Positions 61,206 through 64,000 of a DNA stretch of 64,000 nucleotides are shown one piece after another. Origin of the DNA: Streptomyces sp. HUAS MG91 (lineage in GTDB: Bacteria; Actinomycetota; Actinomycetes; Streptomycetales; Streptomycetaceae); contig NZ_CP159534.1 of assembly GCF_040529335.1 (NCBI RefSeq), positions 7,378,001 through 7,442,000 on the forward strand. Direction: 5' to 3'. The notes beneath the pieces are model-generated. The model did no database searches and was not told the DNA's origin. It saw only the letters and a program-made list of their open reading frames with translations. Position numbers and translations under genes: made by a program. Positions within the stretch are counted from its first letter, which is position 1. Each line of letters begins with the position of its first letter.

Positions 61206-62021
61206 ATGACCACCAGGCAGGTCGGCCGCGACCTCGACACGAGCAGGCCGCACTCGGCCCGGATGTACGACTACTTCCTCGGCGGCAAGGACCACTTCGA
61301 GATCGACAAGGAAGCGGCCCTGGTCGCGGCCGAGGCCCACCCGGGGATCTATCTGACCGCCCGCGAGAACCGGGCGTTCATGCACCGGGCCACCCGGGTC
61401 CTCGCCCAGGAGCACGGCATCCGCCAGTGGCTCGACATCGGTACGGGCATTCCGACCGAGCCCAATCTGCACCAGGTCGCCCAGTCCGTCGCGCGCGACG
61501 CCCGTGTCGTGTACGCCGACAACGACCCGCTGGTCCTGAAGTACGCCGAGCGCCTGATGCGCAGCACCGTCCAGGGCCGCACGGCCTACGTCGAGGCCGA
61601 CGCCACCGACGCCGACGCGCTGATGAGCGCCGTGGAGGATGCGGGGGTCCTGGACTTCAGCCAGCCCATCGCGCTCTCCCTGAACGCGCTGATGCACTTC
61701 ATCACCGCGCCGAGCGACCCGTACGCGATCATCCGCCGCCTGCTCGAACCGCTCCCGGTGGGCAGCGCCCTGGCCATGAACCACTGCACCCCCGACTTCG
61801 ACCCCGTCACCTGGAACAAGGTCGCGGAGGTCTACACGAAGTCCGGCTCTCCGGTGGACTTCCGCTCGCACGCCGACGTCCTGCGCTTCTTCGACGGACT
61901 CGACCTGATCGAGCCCGGCCTCGTGTGCTGCCACCGCTGGCGGCCCGACGCCCCGGCCGACGGGACCGAGCCCACGGACGCCCAGATCAGCCTGCTGGCG
62001 GGAGTCGGCATCAAGCGCTGA
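61206..62021 (+). CDS. SAM-dependent methyltransferase (DUF574/PF04672 type)
   Basis: 271 residues: DTSRPHSARMYDYFLGGKDH, QWLDIGTGIPTEPNLHQVAQ, VVYADNDPLVLKYAERLM, IALSLNALMHFITAPSDPYA. This is the S-adenosyl methyltransferase group that is expanded in Streptomyces; substrate unknown. GAAAGG upstream of the ATG. Frequently located next to WhiJ-like HTH/DUF397 pairs, so it may be an output of that switch. Confidence 0.92.
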   Translation: MTTRQVGRDLDTSRPHSARMYDYFLGGKDHFEIDKEAALVAAEAHPGIYLTARENRAFMHRATRVLAQEHGIRQWLDIGTGIPTEPNLHQVAQSVARDARVVYADNDPLVLKYAERLMRSTVQGRTAYVEADATDADALMSAVEDAGVLDFSQPIALSLNALMHFITAPSDPYAIIRRLLEPLPVGSALAMNHCTPDFDPVTWNKVAEVYTKSGSPVDFRSHADVLRFFDGLDLIEPGLVCCHRWRPDAPADGTEPTDAQISLLAGVGIKR

Positions 62022-62030
62022 CCCGCCGCC

Positions 62031-62507
62031 CTAGTCCGCCCGGACCGGGTGCTTGCTGAGGACGGACACCCGGTTGAAGGCGTTGATGGTGATCGCCACC
62101 CAGATCACCGCGGAGATCTCGTCGTCGGCGAGGTGCCGACGGGCGTCGTCGTACGCGGCCGACTGGAGGGCGGCGTCCGCGGGGTGGGTCGTCGCCTCGG
62201 CGAGTGCCAGCGCGGCGCGCTCGCGGTCCGTGAAGACCTCGGTGTCGCGCCAGGCCGCCAGCACTCCGAGCCGCTGCGTCGTCTCGCCCGCGCGCAGCGC
62301 CGCCCGCGTGTGCACGTTCAGGCAGTAGGCGCAGCCGTTGAGCTGGGAGACCCGCAGGTTGACGAGTTCCACGAGCCTGCGGTCGAGGCCTGCCTCGGCG
62401 GCCGTGGCCCGCACCGCCTCCGCGGTCTCGACGAGCGAGTGGTACGCCTTGGGGCTCTGCTTGTCGACGAAGACCCGCCCGTCCCGGGGCGCTGTGTCGG
62501 CGCTCAA
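62031..62507 (-). CDS. AhpD-like carboxymuconolactone-decarboxylase-family protein
   Basis: 158 residues from a TTG with AAGGAG six bases upstream; a longer frame to 62576 has no ribosome site. Redox motif C-x2-C-x3-H in NGCAYCLNVHTRAALRAGET, and ALALAEATTH. Peroxidase/alkylhydroperoxidase role likely. Divergent from a pirin gene across a dyad, consistent with joint control by an oxidant- or electrophile-sensing repressor. Confidence 0.9.
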   Translation of the reverse strand: MSADTAPRDGRVFVDKQSPKAYHSLVETAEAVRATAAEAGLDRRLVELVNLRVSQLNGCAYCLNVHTRAALRAGETTQRLGVLAAWRDTEVFTDRERAALALAEATTHPADAALQSAAYDDARRHLADDEISAVIWVAITINAFNRVSVLSKHPVRAD

Positions 62508-62577
62508 CTCTGACTCCTTCGGGGGCTGTCGCGGGGCGTGGTCGGCGCCGCGCGGGTGAGGACGTATGATCACCACC

Positions 62578-62603
62578 CATATAGTTGAATCTTAACCTAT
62601 GTG
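62578..62603. promoter_or_regulatory. Imperfect palindrome between AhpD-like and pirin genes
   Basis: CATATAGTTGAATCTTAACC continuing TATGTG is palindromic at 18 of 26 positions, centred between the divergent genes in an otherwise GC-rich gap. TATGAT at 62565-62570 may be a -10 for the pirin gene. Probably a MarR/HxlR-type repressor site; no such regulator is adjacent. Confidence 0.5.
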
Positions 62604-62618
62604 GGGTGGGTGGCTGCC

Positions 62619-63554
62619 ATGAGCAGCAGTGTCGAGGTTCTGACCGCACGGGACGTACCGCTCGGCGGGCCGCGTTCCATGACCGTGCGCCGTACGCTGC
62701 CGCAGCGGGCGCGGACGCTCATCGGCGCCTGGTGCTTCGTCGACCACTACGGCCCGGACGATGTGAGCGTCACCGGGGGCATGGATGTCGCGCCCCACCC
62801 GCACACCGGTCTACAGACGGTGAGTTGGCTGTTCAGCGGTGAGATCGAGCACCGCGACAGCCTCGGCAGCCACGCCATGGTCCGGCCCGGCGAGCTGAAT
62901 CTGATGACCGGCGGTCACGGGATCAGCCACACGGAGGTCTCCACTCCGTCGACGACGGTGCTGCACGGCGTCCAGCTGTGGGTGGCCCTGCCGGAGTCGG
63001 ACCGGCACGCCGACCGGGACTTCCAGCACTACGCGCCCGACCCGGTCACGGTCGACGGAGCGCGCATCAGGGTGTTCCTGGGCGAACTGGCCGGCTCCGT
63101 CTCGCCGGTGCGCACCTTCACCCCGCTGCTCGGCGCCGAACTCGTCCTCGCGCCCCTCGCGCACGTCACCCTCACCGTCGACCCCCCCTTCGAGCACGGC
63201 CTCCTGGTCGACCGCGGCGCGGTACGGCTGGCCGGATCGCCGCTCGCGCAGGCCGAGCTGGGATACGCGCCGCCCGGGCACGACACCCTCACCCTCACCA
63301 ACGACACGGACATGCCCGCCCGGGTGATCCTGCTGGGCGGTCCGCCGTTCGGCGAGGAGATCATCATGTGGTGGAACTTCATCGGGCGGACGCACGAGGA
63401 CATCGCGCAGGCACGTGCGGACTGGATGACCGGCATCGAGGCCGACGCCGGTACCGGAACCCGTTTCGGCGAGGTGCGGGGCTACGACGGGGACCCGCTG
63501 CCGGCCCCGGAACTTCCCTCGGTGCCCCTTAAGCCGCGGGGGCGGGTGCGCTGA
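62619..63554 (+). CDS. Pirin-family protein
   Basis: 311 residues, bicupin. N-terminal cupin with the metal site in DVAPHPHTGLQTVSWLFSGE and HRDSLGSHAMVRPGELNLMT, GGHGISHTEV; C-terminal pirin domain with GGPPFGEEIIMWWNFIGRTH. Some bacterial pirins show quercetinase activity or bind metabolic enzymes. ATG at 62619 preferred over GTG 62601, which lies at the edge of the operator-like palindrome. Confidence 0.92.
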   Translation: MSSSVEVLTARDVPLGGPRSMTVRRTLPQRARTLIGAWCFVDHYGPDDVSVTGGMDVAPHPHTGLQTVSWLFSGEIEHRDSLGSHAMVRPGELNLMTGGHGISHTEVSTPSTTVLHGVQLWVALPESDRHADRDFQHYAPDPVTVDGARIRVFLGELAGSVSPVRTFTPLLGAELVLAPLAHVTLTVDPPFEHGLLVDRGAVRLAGSPLAQAELGYAPPGHDTLTLTNDTDMPARVILLGGPPFGEEIIMWWNFIGRTHEDIAQARADWMTGIEADAGTGTRFGEVRGYDGDPLPAPELPSVPLKPRGRVR

Positions 63555-64000
63555 TCTGCGAGGACGCCCGACTCGCCTGAAACGCGCTCTGAGTTGATGC
63601 CTGTTCGCGTTCGCCAAGGGTCACCAACGCTACGCGGGGATCCTCTGTATGGGCGCCGGGGCGGAGGTTGGGAGTGCAGAGTGTGACCTTGTGCGGGCAG
63701 GTTCAGTAAACACAATGCCTGACCCAATGCTGACTTCTCTGATGGAGTGTCAGCTCGGCCCTGTGCGCATGCGGTCCAGAGCCCCGTTGCGGTATCGCCA
63801 GCTGAGCCCGCAACTCCCATGCTGGCTCGTGCCTTGGCTGAGGGAGGCGGGGCACGTGGGCTCCGGAGTTTGAGGGCAGGCCCGCTCGCAAGCGGGCCGG
63901 TTGGAGACGCTCAACAACCGGAGCGGGCTCTTACCTGTCCCCGGCGGTGCGGGCGCAGGCAGGTCACTTGGGGCTTCGCGCTGAATGAGCTCATCCGCGA
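63555..64000. other. Gene-free tail of the window
   Basis: No frame with coding character on either strand; short frames (for example 63649-63873) have unbiased codon positions. Two hairpins lie near the end. A gene may begin beyond 64000. Confidence 0.5.
63879..63898. terminator. GC hairpin near window end
   Basis: GGCCCGCT-CGCA-AGCGGGCC, an eight-base perfect stem with a tetraloop, followed immediately by a second, looser dyad CCGGTTG...CAACCGG (about 63896-63922). Either a terminator for a gene outside or part of a structured RNA. Confidence 0.5.

Overview
The window is high-GC, with strong G/C third-position bias, leaderless-looking promoters, a conservon (CvnA-D plus a CYP157/CYP154 P450 pair), WhiJ-type HTH/DUF397 genes, DUF574 methyltransferase, LAxTG sortase substrate and two cobalamin riboswitches. 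Together these point to the chromosome of a Streptomyces or a very close relative. No plasmid, phage structural or integrase gene was seen.

Layout. 1-8.9 kb: end of kbl, a LysR regulator, a SUKH-4-type immunity protein, an XRE-cupin/GNAT pair, a hydrolase, an MmcQ/YjbR protein, an MFS exporter and a split transketolase whose promoter carries a MerR-type operator. 9.0-17.8 kb: accessory segment starting at a tRNA-Pro(GGG): a toxin-tail remnant coupled to an immunity-like gene, a 1.27-k-residue secreted alanine-rich coiled-coil effector with its own immunity-like gene, and a large HTH + STAND-type NTPase + 14 x 32-residue repeat protein divergent from a small membrane protein. This is the best place to look for a new conflict/defence system. 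17.9-22 kb: methyltransferase, GNAT with a 21-codon upstream ORF, STAS protein with a Cys/His tail, and a divergent quinone reductase/MarR pair sharing a large dyad operator.

22-34 kb: two catabolic blocks. The first is a translationally coupled operon (flavin monooxygenase, RidA, DUF1028, M20 amidohydrolase, MHS transporter, then LysR). The second is TetR, aldehyde dehydrogenase, class III aminotransferase and APC permease, which looks like oxidation of an amine or omega-amino acid. PPOX and DUF2809 genes follow. 34.3-41.0 kb (minus strand): a conservon, CvnA-B-C-D, CYP157-like, CYP154-like and an enoyl-CoA hydratase; its CvnB is a tandem duplication of the Roadblock domain.

41.5-47.9 kb: a cobalamin-themed locus: riboswitch-cbtB-cbtA (cobalt uptake), a degenerate histidine-phosphatase-fold protein, cobF (B12 synthesis), a stand-alone nrdR (ribonucleotide reductase regulator) and metE (B12-independent methionine synthase) behind a second cobalamin riboswitch. 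48-64 kb: fatty-acid-type transporter/amidase with a tandem Lrp regulator, LAHTG surface protein plus ECF sigma factor and a membrane partner, Na+/H+ antiporter, FMN glutamate-synthase-like enzyme, cupin, GNAT, methyltransferase, a WhiJ-like regulatory trio with a DUF574 methyltransferase, a divergent AhpD-like/pirin pair, and a gene-free structured tail.
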